The notes beneath the pieces were generated by a model. The model was not told the origin of the DNA. It ran no database searches and was given only the letters and a program-made list of their open reading frames with translations. The translations under genes and the position numbers were made by a program. From the IMG/VR virus record IMGVR_UViG_3300033141_005605, positions 1-39,248 of that record: a stretch of DNA of 39,248 nucleotides; one strand, given 5' to 3'. The stretch is from a virus. Each line of letters begins with the position of its first letter. The stretch's first letter is position 1. This document shows positions 7,440 to 14,101 of the stretch, in pieces.

Positions 7440-8107
7440 CGTTCCACCTCCAAGAATCGTTGGACCTTGTGCCAGTAAACCAGGGTACTTTTCCGTTCCG
7501 GTCCACGAGGACCGCCGTTCCAGATTCGCGCCAGTACCGAAACAGGCACACGTTCGACGCCGTGCTGCTTGGCCCACCGCAAGCCGTAATACGCCACGTA
7601 GATATCGAACATTTCCCGACTACGAACCGGCGAGAGGCGGTCGGCTAGGGTGTATCGCTTCGCAGCGCCCGTCAACGCTAGGATACGATTCACGTCCTCG
7701 ACACACACCGCGTGTATCTGGACGATGCCGACCGCCTTCCCGCCATCTCCTATCGCACGGGCATTCCCGCCAGATTCCACCTGAACGATAGCCCGCCACA
7801 AGTTGTCCAGGACCACAAAGGGGCCGGGCCAGGCCGCTTTGTTTGCGCCAGAGGCCCCTGGCGTAATCCACCAAAGAATCAAAATCAGCATTAGGATTGC
7901 GAAACCGCCCCTGGCAAAAGCCTCGCCGTCCGCCAGGCGTTCCCCGTAGGACCGATGATGACCCGGATGGCCGGAGTAGTCGTCGGGTCGGTCCTCAGCG
8001 TCGGCGGCGCGGGTGTTCGCAGCGTCGATAGCCGAGAAGTGTTTCGGGTCGCACCGGTCGTCGACGTGCCGCCGGCCGCAAATCACGCAGCGCTCAATAT
8101 AGGCCAT
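7436..8107 (-). CDS. membrane-anchored lytic transglycosylase (SLT-type)
   Basis: 223 residues from ATG at 8107 behind AGAGGAGATAGTC. Residues 7-19 hold a knuckle (CVICGRRHVDDRC). A ~16-residue hydrophobic segment (GGFAILMLILILWWIT, 67-82) follows, so the N-terminus is cytoplasmic and the enzyme domain is exported. The catalytic domain starts WRAIVQVESGGN (E111 as catalytic acid), then GGKAVGIVQIH and ARIWNGGPRG, the three SLT/goose-lysozyme-like motifs. It would cleave murein, either at lysis or at entry. Sitting at the head of the recombination operon rather than with virion genes is unusual. Confidence 0.85.
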   Translation of the reverse strand: MAYIERCVICGRRHVDDRCDPKHFSAIDAANTRAADAEDRPDDYSGHPGHHRSYGERLADGEAFARGGFAILMLILILWWITPGASGANKAAWPGPFVVLDNLWRAIVQVESGGNARAIGDGGKAVGIVQIHAVCVEDVNRILALTGAAKRYTLADRLSPVRSREMFDIYVAYYGLRWAKQHGVERVPVSVLARIWNGGPRGPERKSTLVYWHKVQRFLEVER

Positions 8108-8109
8108 GA

Positions 8110-8376
8110 CTATCTCCTCTTCCGAGCGGACCCCGAAACAGGCGGGCCGGGCCGGTCCGCGGGGTGCTGCGTCGCCACCCTCGCGACCCCGGCCCGGTGG
8201 TCCGCCGCTTGACGGCTGGCGCCGCCCCGACGCGGGACGGCGCCGGTGCGTTTTCCGCACATGGCGGATACGCTCGCAATCATCTCCGGACAGAGCAGGT
8301 CCTTCGCATCGGAGGCCCGGTGCCCCATCATGACGACCAGAACAAGCGAAACCCAAGTCAATACAGAACTGGACAT
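8110..8376 (-). CDS. small exported protein with N-terminal signal/TM segment
   Basis: 88 residues from ATG at 8376, overlapping the stop of the preceding tiny membrane protein (TAATG). Residues 1-20 (SSSVLTWVSLVLVVMMGHRASDA) look like a signal peptide or anchor. Two cysteines follow (LLCPEM, SAMCGKR), then a low-complexity Arg/Gly/Ala/Pro tail. The GC-rich tail may be poorly conserved. The context (next to a transglycosylase) makes a lysis accessory possible, but this is inference. Confidence 0.55.
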   Translation of the reverse strand: MSSSVLTWVSLVLVVMMGHRASDAKDLLCPEMIASVSAMCGKRTGAVPRRGGASRQAADHRAGVARVATQHPADRPGPPVSGSARKRR

Positions 8377-8477
8377 TAGCGCGCTCCGAAGATTGCGACG
8401 ATCAACACCACCAGGATGACCACCAACGCCAAGACGCTGACAATCGACCCGACCGAGAACCAGAAATCGCGGTTCAT
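8376..8477 (-). CDS. 33-residue single-pass membrane protein
   Basis: ATG at 8477 behind AAGGAGCACACC. The product is MNRDFWFSVGSIVSVLALVV plus ILVVLIVAIFGAR: essentially one transmembrane helix with a tiny polar end on each side. The frame is open upstream to an ATG at 8828 with its own CAGGAG site 7 bases away, so a 150-residue form fused to a Pro/Ala-rich stretch is possible. The short form has the better ribosome site and a sensible composition. It could be a holin-like or regulatory micropeptide. Confidence 0.6.
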   Translation of the reverse strand: MNRDFWFSVGSIVSVLALVVILVVLIVAIFGAR

Positions 8478-8835
8478 GGTGTGCTCCTTGGGCAGGTCGG
8501 CGGGGTGCGCAGGGGGAAGGCCTGCCTGCAGCAGGCAGGTGGGGAAACGCAACCCCGCCGGACCGGCCGATGATACAGGGGCAACGGCGGCGGCGATACC
8601 GGGAGTACGCCGCGGGGCGAAAGGTGACAAGGCGGTGCAGCCCGCCCCGGCCCCGTGGACGCCGTTGCCAGGCGATGAAGGGCCCCGAAGAGGGGAGAAA
8701 GCGACGGAAAATGAAGCCGCGGGGCGATGGGCCCGATGAGTGACACGTCTGGACGGACAGGCCAGTTCGACCAGGCGCACAAATCGCCCCGCGGGCTTTT
8801 GCATTGGCTTGAAGGTCGAACCGGTCATCGGTCAC
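8478..8835 (-). other. GC-rich leader of the recombination operon, no convincing gene
   Basis: About 360 bases between promoter and first confident gene. Two overlapping frames open here (GTG 8835, ATG 8828 with CAGGAG), but both translate into Pro/Ala/Arg-rich low-complexity sequence. The stretch contains several G/C inverted repeats, including a perfect palindrome at 8521-8539. It may be an untranslated structured leader or a degenerate gene. Confidence 0.4.
8521..8539. repeat. REP-like perfect palindrome
   Basis: CCTGCCTGC-A-GCAGGCAGG, nine-base arms around one central base. Related CCTGC/GGCAGG words recur near 9096-9108 and 38439-38460. Such palindromes are typical of host-type extragenic repeats in some environmental bacterial genomes. 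Confidence 0.6.
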
Positions 8836-8853
8836 TCCTGTCCGTCCACCTGC

Positions 8854-8881
8854 ACTATACCCCCCATCGGCCAGGAGTCAA
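8854..8881 (-). promoter_or_regulatory. sigma70-like promoter of the leftward recombination operon
   Basis: On the minus strand TTGACT (8881-8876), 16-base spacer, TATAGT (8859-8854). It is preceded by T-tracts (8890-8915 region) resembling an UP element. It fires toward 8835 and the genes to the left. The upstream box TTTTTTCTCTTGACT (8890-8876) matches the rightward promoter at 36077-36091 except for one base. Confidence 0.75.
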
Positions 8882-9166
8882 GAGAAAAAACAGAAAAAAT
8901 CGAAAAAAATCTTGCCACCCCCCTCAATTGCTCTGGACTCGCCGATAAACGTCCAGGGCAGGCACAGGAATGGCCACAGGACGCACGAGGTTTGCGCAGA
9001 ATCGGCGAACGCCCCTTCAGACGACCCAGACCATGCCTTGGGGGAGAAAACGCAACAGAGGGGCACACAGGAAGTTTTTGGCGATTCCGCTTTGCCTGCT
9101 GGCAGACAGGGCGGACCTACGCCAAGATGGCCTCGGCCGGATGCTGACGTGCTCCATTCGCAACCG

Positions 9167-9183
9167 CCGAACCGCCGCGCTCT
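9167..9183 (-). repeat. 17-base control element, copy C
   Basis: Reads AGAGCGCGGCGGTTCGG on the minus strand, identical to 35874-35890 (plus) and one base different from 9245-9261 (plus). Its end overlaps the hairpin at 9177-9192. Confidence 0.8.
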
Positions 9184-9235
9184 TTAGCGCGTCTGACGTT
9201 TTGTCTTTTTTACCGTCTGTACAAACGGCTTTTTT
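9177..9235 (+). terminator. paired hairpins with T run (plus-direction terminator candidate)
   Basis: First hairpin CGCGCT-CTTT-AGCGCG (9177-9192) is followed after a few bases by a T-rich stretch. Second is CCGTCTGT/ACAAACGG (9213-9228, one mismatch), directly followed by CTTTTTT. The T runs lie on the plus-strand side, so they would stop rightward transcription; no rightward gene is evident just upstream. The second palindrome could instead be a repressor operator. Confidence 0.5.
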
Positions 9236-9241
9236 CTATGC

Positions 9242-9264
9242 AATAGAGCGCGGTGGTTCGGTTA
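9242..9264 (+). repeat. 17-23 base control element, copy A
   Basis: Matches 35871-35893 at 21 of 23 positions; core AGAGCGCGGTGGTTCGG. It faces copy C at 9167-9183, making an inverted pair about 60 bases apart. Confidence 0.8.
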
Positions 9265-9340
9265 CGACGGTAGGCTCGTTATAGGCGCTAATGTCTTTGT
9301 CGTTGTCTATGTCTTTTGTCTATGTCTAGGGCGTTACGGC

Positions 9341-9380
9341 GCGTTACGTAACGTTACAGTGCGTTACGTAACGTTACACC
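9341..9380. repeat. two tandem 20-base repeats with internal palindrome
   Basis: Unit 1 GCGTTACGTAACGTTACAGT (9341-9360) and unit 2 with the last two bases changed (9361-9380), preceded by a partial unit GCGTTACGGC (9331-9340). Each contains the palindrome GTTACGTAAC. The arrangement resembles iterons or a repressor-binding array just downstream of the late operon's last gene. Confidence 0.8.
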
Positions 9381-9430
9381 CACATTTTTAGCCCGTTTTC
9401 GGCGATTTTGGGGCGTGGCCGTCGAATACG

Positions 9431-10294
9431 TCAGATGTTCGCGTGGATTTCCCTGGAGGCGGGATGAATGGTCACGCTGGCCGCGCCGAGAACGGTCGGG
9501 CGGTAGCCGCGCTGTTCGCCGTAAGTCGTCGTGTTCTCCGCGTAGGTCTTGAGGTAGGAACCGCTGATGATGCCGAGCCGCTCGCGAGCCACGAGTTCGT
9601 CGCAGGCGGCATTGGCCCCGATAGCGGGTTCGCGACGACCCACCTGGTCGTGGACATGGCCGACCATGTAAACGTCGGCGTCGAAGGATTGCATGAACTG
9701 GACGAGGCGGTTGAGTTTTCCGCCAGGCGTCTGGGCATACCCTGCCCCATGATGGACGAAAAATCGGAAAGTGGAACAACTGCCGGTTCCGCGCGGCCGC
9801 TCCATGTGCAACGACGGCTTGGGGCCGCTTCGCGAATCACGCACGAAAACGAGGTCGAACAAGGCGCAGTATCCCAGGTCCGGTGCGCCGAGTTCCGTAC
9901 AGAGCCAGCCGTGCAACGCCTCGTGTTCGGTACGGAGTTGATACTTCTTTTCGTGGTTGCCGATGAGCAAACCGAGACACTTGTGTTTGATGGGGGCGAG
10001 AAAGTCGCGGGCCTTCTTCATGCCGATTTCGCCGAGGTTGCCGAGGTCGCGAACTGTGAGCCACGGGGCCACGGCGTCAGGGTCGAACCGGATGTCGCGA
10101 TAACCTATGAAGTCCACCATGTCGCCGCCGCCCACCCAGAAGGAAAAGGGGTCGTCCAGGATCGCGCGGATATCGGCGCGAAGCCGGTCCTCCGCGCAGG
10201 CGGCGTTGCCCAGGTGGAGGTCCGAAAGATTCCAGATGGTGAACGTGTCTTTCCGGCTTGCATACAGAATATACCGCTTGCCGGCGGCTTTCAT
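9431..10294 (-). CDS. calcineurin-like metallophosphoesterase
   Basis: 287 residues from ATG at 10294 behind AAGGAGG. All metal-binding motifs are present: SDLHLGN (D25, H27), GGGDMVD (D58), GNHE (112-115), HHG (181-183) and GHVH (212-215). This makes a complete dinuclear phosphoesterase. The substrate could be a phosphodiester or phosphomonoester (DNA ends, cyclic nucleotides or host signalling nucleotides); nothing in the sequence decides. It is the last gene of the long leftward operon, separate from the replication genes. Confidence 0.85.
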   Translation of the reverse strand: MKAAGKRYILYASRKDTFTIWNLSDLHLGNAACAEDRLRADIRAILDDPFSFWVGGGDMVDFIGYRDIRFDPDAVAPWLTVRDLGNLGEIGMKKARDFLAPIKHKCLGLLIGNHEKKYQLRTEHEALHGWLCTELGAPDLGYCALFDLVFVRDSRSGPKPSLHMERPRGTGSCSTFRFFVHHGAGYAQTPGGKLNRLVQFMQSFDADVYMVGHVHDQVGRREPAIGANAACDELVARERLGIISGSYLKTYAENTTTYGEQRGYRPTVLGAASVTIHPASREIHANI

Positions 10295-10316
10295 GGCCCC
10301 TCCTTGAATCGTGTGG

Positions 10317-10511
10317 CTATCGTCTACTGTGACTCGTCTCGCCCCTGCTCATGCCGTCGGCGATACCTTGGCCGACGTTGAAAGAGGCGATGATAGTCGT
10401 CACGAAGCCCGCCAGCCACTTGACGGTTTCGAGGTCGCGACCGAGAAGCAACAGTCCGACGACGGCCGCGACGCCAATGAGCGAAAGGACGAACTTCTTG
10501 GACGCTAGCAT
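10317..10511 (-). CDS. small two-TM protein, holin candidate
   Basis: 64 residues from ATG at 10511 behind AAGGAG. Two hydrophobic stretches (FVLSLIGVAAVVGLLLLG and WLAGFVTTIIASFNVGQGI) are separated by a short charged turn, with basic ends. Size and topology fit a class II holin. The neighbours are lipoproteins and other membrane proteins, consistent with a lysis group, but no holin family motif is recognised. Confidence 0.6.
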   Translation of the reverse strand: MLASKKFVLSLIGVAAVVGLLLLGRDLETVKWLAGFVTTIIASFNVGQGIADGMSRGETSHSRR

Positions 10512-10984
10512 GGGGGTTTCTCCTTGGCCCTTCGTACCTGGTAATCCTGGGCGCCTTTTCGGACGCCCACCAAGGCCGCCTGAATCAGCGACAGGTCTTT
10601 TTCGTCGAGGTTCCCGTCCTGTCCCACGGCCCCGGAAACGTATCCGCAGGCCGCCGTCAGACCGACTTCGATATAGGCGATTTCGTCGTCATCGAGATTC
10701 ACGTCGATGGCGTCGAGCAGGTCTTGCAGCCCCATCACGGGCGACGTACCGTCCATCATGGTCTGGACCAGGCCGATGCCCAAGGTCGCGCCGGTCTCCA
10801 CGCGCTGGGCGACCTTGATTTCGGCTTCGTCGCGTTCGAGCAAGGTGGCCGTTCCGGCGCGCGCCGCTTCCTGGGCAAGCGTCTTGATGAGGGCGAACTG
10901 TTCATCGTTGTCCTTGATGCTCTGCCAGCCCGCACAACCGGCGCTCATCCAGGCGACGATACCTATCAGGGGGAGCATGCGCAT
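10505..10984 (-). CDS. lipoprotein of unknown function (159 aa)
   Basis: ATG at 10984 with AAGGAGTGACCC upstream. The signal peptide MRMLPLIGIVAWMSAGC ends in a lipobox (SAGC, Cys17). The mature part is helical with Ala-rich segments, an acidic loop (DVNLDDDEIAYIEVG) and a second EF-like acidic stretch (DGNLDEKDLSL). It would be anchored to the periplasmic face of a membrane. A role in lysis or exclusion is possible. The stop overlaps the holin-like start by seven bases. Confidence 0.75.
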   Translation of the reverse strand: MRMLPLIGIVAWMSAGCAGWQSIKDNDEQFALIKTLAQEAARAGTATLLERDEAEIKVAQRVETGATLGIGLVQTMMDGTSPVMGLQDLLDAIDVNLDDDEIAYIEVGLTAACGYVSGAVGQDGNLDEKDLSLIQAALVGVRKGAQDYQVRRAKEKPPC

Positions 10985-10987
10985 GGG

Positions 10988-11254
10988 TCACTCCTTCATC
11001 AGTGCGTCCACGAATCCAGGCGTCAACAGGTAGGCGTTGCGCCAGTTATAGTTGATGTCGTCGAGCGTCAGGCCATCTTCGGCCTGGAAATGGCCGTCCA
11101 CGAGGCGCAGGTTCCCGTCGGCGTCGATGTCCCAAGAGGCGTCCGTCAGGCTGATGACGCCCTGATAAGCGGGGAACGTGCGGTCAACGGGTTCTGTCAC
11201 GCAACCGCTTGCGCAGACGAGGCCCGACGCGATTAGAATCCATACTAGCCGCAT
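10988..11254 (-). CDS. small lipoprotein (88 aa), possible outer spanin
   Basis: ATG at 11254 (MRLVWILIASGLVCASGC) preceded by GAGGAGACAAGAAG; the lipobox cysteine is residue 18. The start lies 71 bases inside the upstream gene (11184-11396) in another frame. That nested layout is typical of spanin pairs. The mature part (VISLTDASWDIDADGNLRLVDGHF..., NWRNAYLLTPGFVDAL) is not proline-rich as Rz1 proteins usually are. The spanin reading is therefore tentative; the lipoprotein reading is firm. Confidence 0.7.
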   Translation of the reverse strand: MRLVWILIASGLVCASGCVTEPVDRTFPAYQGVISLTDASWDIDADGNLRLVDGHFQAEDGLTLDDINYNWRNAYLLTPGFVDALMKE

Positions 11255-11396
11255 CTTCTTGTCTCCTCTCTTCGCGGGCGCCGGCTTCGGCGTCATCCAC
11301 GCGCCGCGCGAACCGCCGATGCCACCAGCGGGCGATTTCCACGAGGCCCGGCAGACTCAAGAAAAACGCCTTGATGGCTTCTAGCCAGGTATTCAT
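11184..11396 (-). CDS. small basic protein with N-terminal hydrophobic helix, possible inner-spanin partner
   Basis: 70 residues. The ATG at 11396 overlaps the stop of the next upstream gene (ATGA). The N-terminus (WLEAIKAFFLSLPGLVEIARWW) is a moderately hydrophobic helix; the rest is strongly charged and Arg-rich (HRRFARRVDDAEAGAREERRQ). It is too short for a classical Rz. The last third overlaps the lipoprotein gene in another frame, so its codon composition there is constrained. Confidence 0.5.
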   Translation of the reverse strand: MNTWLEAIKAFFLSLPGLVEIARWWHRRFARRVDDAEAGAREERRQEDAASMDSNRVGPRLRKRLRDRTR

Positions 11397-11659
11397 GATG
11401 CCGTCAACCATCCGTAAGCCAGTCGCGCCAGAAGTCCGCAGACCCCCACGAACGCCGCGGAAGCGATGAACAGCAGGAACGCCATCTTGAGGTTCAGGGT
11501 ATCCACTTCGCGCCGCAGCCCCTTTTGACCGTTTCCGCAGACGGCGGTTTTGATGGATTGGAGTTCGTTCAGAATCTGGCCGCTGATGAGTTCGCAGCGG
11601 TCCATCTGTGCGGCCTGTTGCGTTTCAAGCGTCGCCAACCGTTCGTCGTGCATGGTCAT
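11393..11659 (-). CDS. coiled-coil plus C-terminal TM protein (XhlA-like)
   Basis: 88 residues from ATG at 11659 (a second ATG at 11653 is possible) behind AGGAA. The N-terminal half is a coiled coil (DERLATLETQQAAQMDRCEL..., LNELQSIKTAVCGNGQKGLRREVDTLNLK). It is followed by a TM helix (MAFLLFIASAAFVGVCGLLARLAYGWL). This is the order of XhlA/BhlA-type phage membrane proteins found in lysis cassettes. It lies directly after the appendage gene. Confidence 0.65.
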   Translation of the reverse strand: MTMHDERLATLETQQAAQMDRCELISGQILNELQSIKTAVCGNGQKGLRREVDTLNLKMAFLLFIASAAFVGVCGLLARLAYGWLTAS

Positions 11660-11669
11660 GTTGGTGTTC

Positions 11670-13340
11670 CTAAAACCCCGCGCCTCTCATTGCGATTTCG
11701 CCCGTCCCGCGGAAAATGACGCCCGCGCCGTTGCCGCCGCCGTCGGTGCAGTTCACGGCGAGAATCGGTCCGCTGGACCCGTCGTAATCGAGATTCGTGA
11801 TGGTGGTAGGCGTACCGTTGCCGTCGTCCACGATGACGGGCGTACCGGAAACCGCGTGCGAAACGGCCCCCGTCCCGTCGATGGTCTTTCCGTTGCCCGT
11901 CATGACGATAACGGCGTTGCCCCAGTCCACTTCGATACCGGCAAGCGTAATGTCGCCGCCGCATTCGAGCCGACACGACTCGAAGTTGAGAACCTGCGTG
12001 CCGCTTCCCGCGCGGGCGATGGACCCTGTGACGACGTGACGCCCTTCGCCCAGGTCCAGGCGCCCGAGTCGGTCGGCAGCGGTGTCGCCCAACTCGATGC
12101 TGCCGACTTCCAGGTCGCCGCCGTCCATGTCCGCATGGGCGACTTGCGGAGACGAACCCTTCAAGATGAGCGCCCCGTCACACGCCAAGCCGCCAGGATA
12201 CTGGAACTGCGAATCGTCAAAGGCTTGTTGCCAGTTTTCCGCCGCTCCGGCGTCGATGGACGAGGCGTTCGACACGCCGGAACCCCGCAACTGGATGAAT
12301 CCGTCGGCGCCCCCGCCGGTGTTGAGGACCGTACCGCTGAAATCCCAGAAATCCGCGGTGTCCGGATACATAATCATTGTGGTACTGTTCAGGTCGAGCG
12401 TGCCGGAACCGTCGAGAGCGCGGCATCGAAGATAGCCGCTCAACGTGACCGCCGCGTTGACGACGACGCGGCCGATGGGGTACGAACTGAGATTGTGCTG
12501 GCACGTCGTCGTGTCGGCGGCGAACGTCACGCGGGCCAGGCTGGTCACGCTTGAGGCGTTGGTGACGTTCAGCCCGCCCTCGTGGACGGTCAGGTCATTG
12601 TTGTCAAAGTTGATGTACGTTCCGGCCTCGGCGTTCGTGAACCCATAAACGTTCATGTCACGGACGACGGTGGGTCGGGATTCCGTATCCGTGCCCTCGA
12701 ACGAGACCATGACATCCGACCAGTCCGCCGGTCCGCCCGACCCGTCCGTGCCGAGGTCGAGGTCGCCGTCCACGTCGAGCCGCAACGTGAGCGTGGCGCC
12801 GGACTCCACCGTCGCTACCGTCTCGCTTCCGTCCGCGTCGACACCGCCCCAAATCTCGTTGTCGCCGGAGACGTCGATACCCGAATAGACGCCAGCGCCT
12901 GTTCCCGTCAACTTGATGGGACTAGCACAGTTCAGAATGGTATCGTCGGTCAGGTAGAGTTCCGCTTCGGTGCCCGAAATCGTGAGTTGCCCTTTCTGGT
13001 CGACGGCGCCATAAGGAAGATAAGTCCCATACTGTGCAGAGATGATGACGGCCGAGTTGACGGTGGCATCCTGGATGTCGAACTCTTCATTAGACGCCGT
13101 GAGTTCCACTTGGCTGTTTGCATTGTCGGTCCAATCGCCGTAAACAAACAGAGAGGCATTGAGCGTGAGTTTAGCCGTGCCGTTCAACGTCGTAGCAGCC
13201 TCACGAATTACCTCCTCGGAAATAGTGACCGTGTGGCCGTCCGAAATGGTCACGGTATCCGTGCTGGTCGGCACACCCGCACCGCCCCACGTGGCAGCCG
13301 AGTGCCAGTCACCGTCTTGCGTCGAAGTGTAGTCTGCCAT
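11670..13340 (-). CDS. beta-solenoid surface/tail appendage protein (556 aa)
   Basis: ATG at 13340, overlapping the previous stop (TGATG). The N-terminus DWHSAATWGGAGVPTSTDTV, followed by TISDGHTVTI, is the recurrent opening of phage and bacterial parallel beta-helix or G8-like proteins. The remainder is Gly/Thr/Ser/Asp-rich with short alternating strands (TLTLRLDVDGDLDLG, SGTLDLNSTTMIMYP, LGDTAADRLGRLDLGEG). No hydrolase residues are recognisable. It is probably a virion appendage or receptor-contact protein. Confidence 0.7.
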   Translation of the reverse strand: MADYTSTQDGDWHSAATWGGAGVPTSTDTVTISDGHTVTISEEVIREAATTLNGTAKLTLNASLFVYGDWTDNANSQVELTASNEEFDIQDATVNSAVIISAQYGTYLPYGAVDQKGQLTISGTEAELYLTDDTILNCASPIKLTGTGAGVYSGIDVSGDNEIWGGVDADGSETVATVESGATLTLRLDVDGDLDLGTDGSGGPADWSDVMVSFEGTDTESRPTVVRDMNVYGFTNAEAGTYINFDNNDLTVHEGGLNVTNASSVTSLARVTFAADTTTCQHNLSSYPIGRVVVNAAVTLSGYLRCRALDGSGTLDLNSTTMIMYPDTADFWDFSGTVLNTGGGADGFIQLRGSGVSNASSIDAGAAENWQQAFDDSQFQYPGGLACDGALILKGSSPQVAHADMDGGDLEVGSIELGDTAADRLGRLDLGEGRHVVTGSIARAGSGTQVLNFESCRLECGGDITLAGIEVDWGNAVIVMTGNGKTIDGTGAVSHAVSGTPVIVDDGNGTPTTITNLDYDGSSGPILAVNCTDGGGNGAGVIFRGTGEIAMRGAGF

Positions 13341-13618
13341 CAGACATCCTCGCGTTCACGCTTGGGCGGGGTCTCGCTCACTTCCACCGCATCGACCATG
13401 ACGCGGAGCCGGACCTTCCGCCCTTTCGAGGGCTTCTCGACAGGGACGACCGCCACCACGCGCGTCTGACCGTCAGGCGTGCGAACGAGCACCCGATATT
13501 CACCCGACCGGCGGACGATGACGCGGCCCCAGCAGCGCCGGCCGGTCTTGTTCGCGGCGCGGGCGTTCAACGTGCGGGCCGGTAAAGCCAGTTCTTCGTC
13601 GAGTCGCGTTTCCGCCAT
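13340..13618 (-). CDS. small basic beta-rich unknown protein (92 aa)
   Basis: ATG at 13618 (MAETRLDEELALPARTLNAR) behind AGGAGATAACG. The core reads as strands (GRVIVRRSGEYRVLVRTPDGQTRVVAVVPVEKPSKGRKVRLRVMVD), like a small barrel or SH3-like fold. The tail is charged. It lies among virion genes and is translationally coupled to the appendage gene downstream. No family is recognised. Confidence 0.65.
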   Translation of the reverse strand: MAETRLDEELALPARTLNARAANKTGRRCWGRVIVRRSGEYRVLVRTPDGQTRVVAVVPVEKPSKGRKVRLRVMVDAVEVSETPPKREREDV

Positions 13619-13635
13619 GGCGTTATCTCCTAGAC

Positions 13636-14094
13636 TCAATCCGTGGACACGACGGCGTACCCGTTGAAATCGCCGCCGGTCGTCACGAGGGTTAGGTACT
13701 TGGAGACGGGCGCGGCCAAGCATCCGTCAGGGTCGCGGGTAAACGGAATGACCAGCCCGCCCAAGGCGGCCACGTCCATGTCGCCTGTCAAGTCGTTTTC
13801 GCCCGTGCCGTTCCCGTCGTCGTCGTAGCAAATCTTCACCGTACCGCTGGCGCCCATCGTCCCGACGAGCGCGTGGAGACGGGCAACCTTGGACGCAGCA
13901 CCGGCCACCAAGGTCACTCGACCGGCGGCCGCCTGGTCGATTTTGACACGAGAGAACGTCAGACCGCTGCCGGTGGCCTCGCGTACCCAGAGCCGATTGG
14001 TCGCGTCCACGGTCAACGGCGCCGGATTGCCTTCACCTGGAGTGTACTGGTAAAGCGTATCACCCCCGTCATCACGAATAGCGTAATCCATCAT
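13636..14094 (-). CDS. probable virion protein (152 aa)
   Basis: ATG at 14094 (tandem ATG at 14091). The sequence is beta-rich and glycine-rich (LTVDATNRLWVREATGSGLTFSRV, AAGRVTLVAGAASKVARLHALVG, GGLVIPFTRDPDGCLAAPVSKYLTLVTTG). This style is common in phage head-decoration or tail-surface proteins. It sits between the giant protein and the appendage genes. Function is by context only. Confidence 0.6.
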   Translation of the reverse strand: MMDYAIRDDGGDTLYQYTPGEGNPAPLTVDATNRLWVREATGSGLTFSRVKIDQAAAGRVTLVAGAASKVARLHALVGTMGASGTVKICYDDDGNGTGENDLTGDMDVAALGGLVIPFTRDPDGCLAAPVSKYLTLVTTGGDFNGYAVVSTD

Positions 14095-14101
14095 CGGTCT
14101 C

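Larger units (their letters stand above)
8882..9430. other. gene-free control region between the two leftward operons
   Basis: About 550 bases without a supportable gene. It holds A/T tracts (8882-8912), a hairpin at 9177-9192, a near-perfect 16-base palindrome followed by a T run at 9213-9235, two inverted copies of a 17-base element (9167-9183 and 9245-9261), TGTCTATGTCT direct repeats (about 9304-9328) and 20-base palindromic tandem repeats (9341-9380). No tRNA was seen. It could house an origin or a regulator-binding site. Confidence 0.6.

Noticed and set aside
8376-8828. 150-codon minus-strand frame ending in the small TM protein
   Set aside because: The start at 8828 has a CAGGAG site, but the added 117 residues are Pro/Ala/Arg low-complexity and the internal start at 8477 has a better ribosome site. 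Kept only as an alternative in the small gene's entry.
8970-9284. Plus-strand 104-codon frame (MATGRTRFAQNRR...) in the control region
   Set aside because: It has no properly spaced ribosome site, runs through two hairpins, a T run and copies C and A of the repeated element, and has basic low-complexity content. Best explained as chance in repeat-rich DNA.
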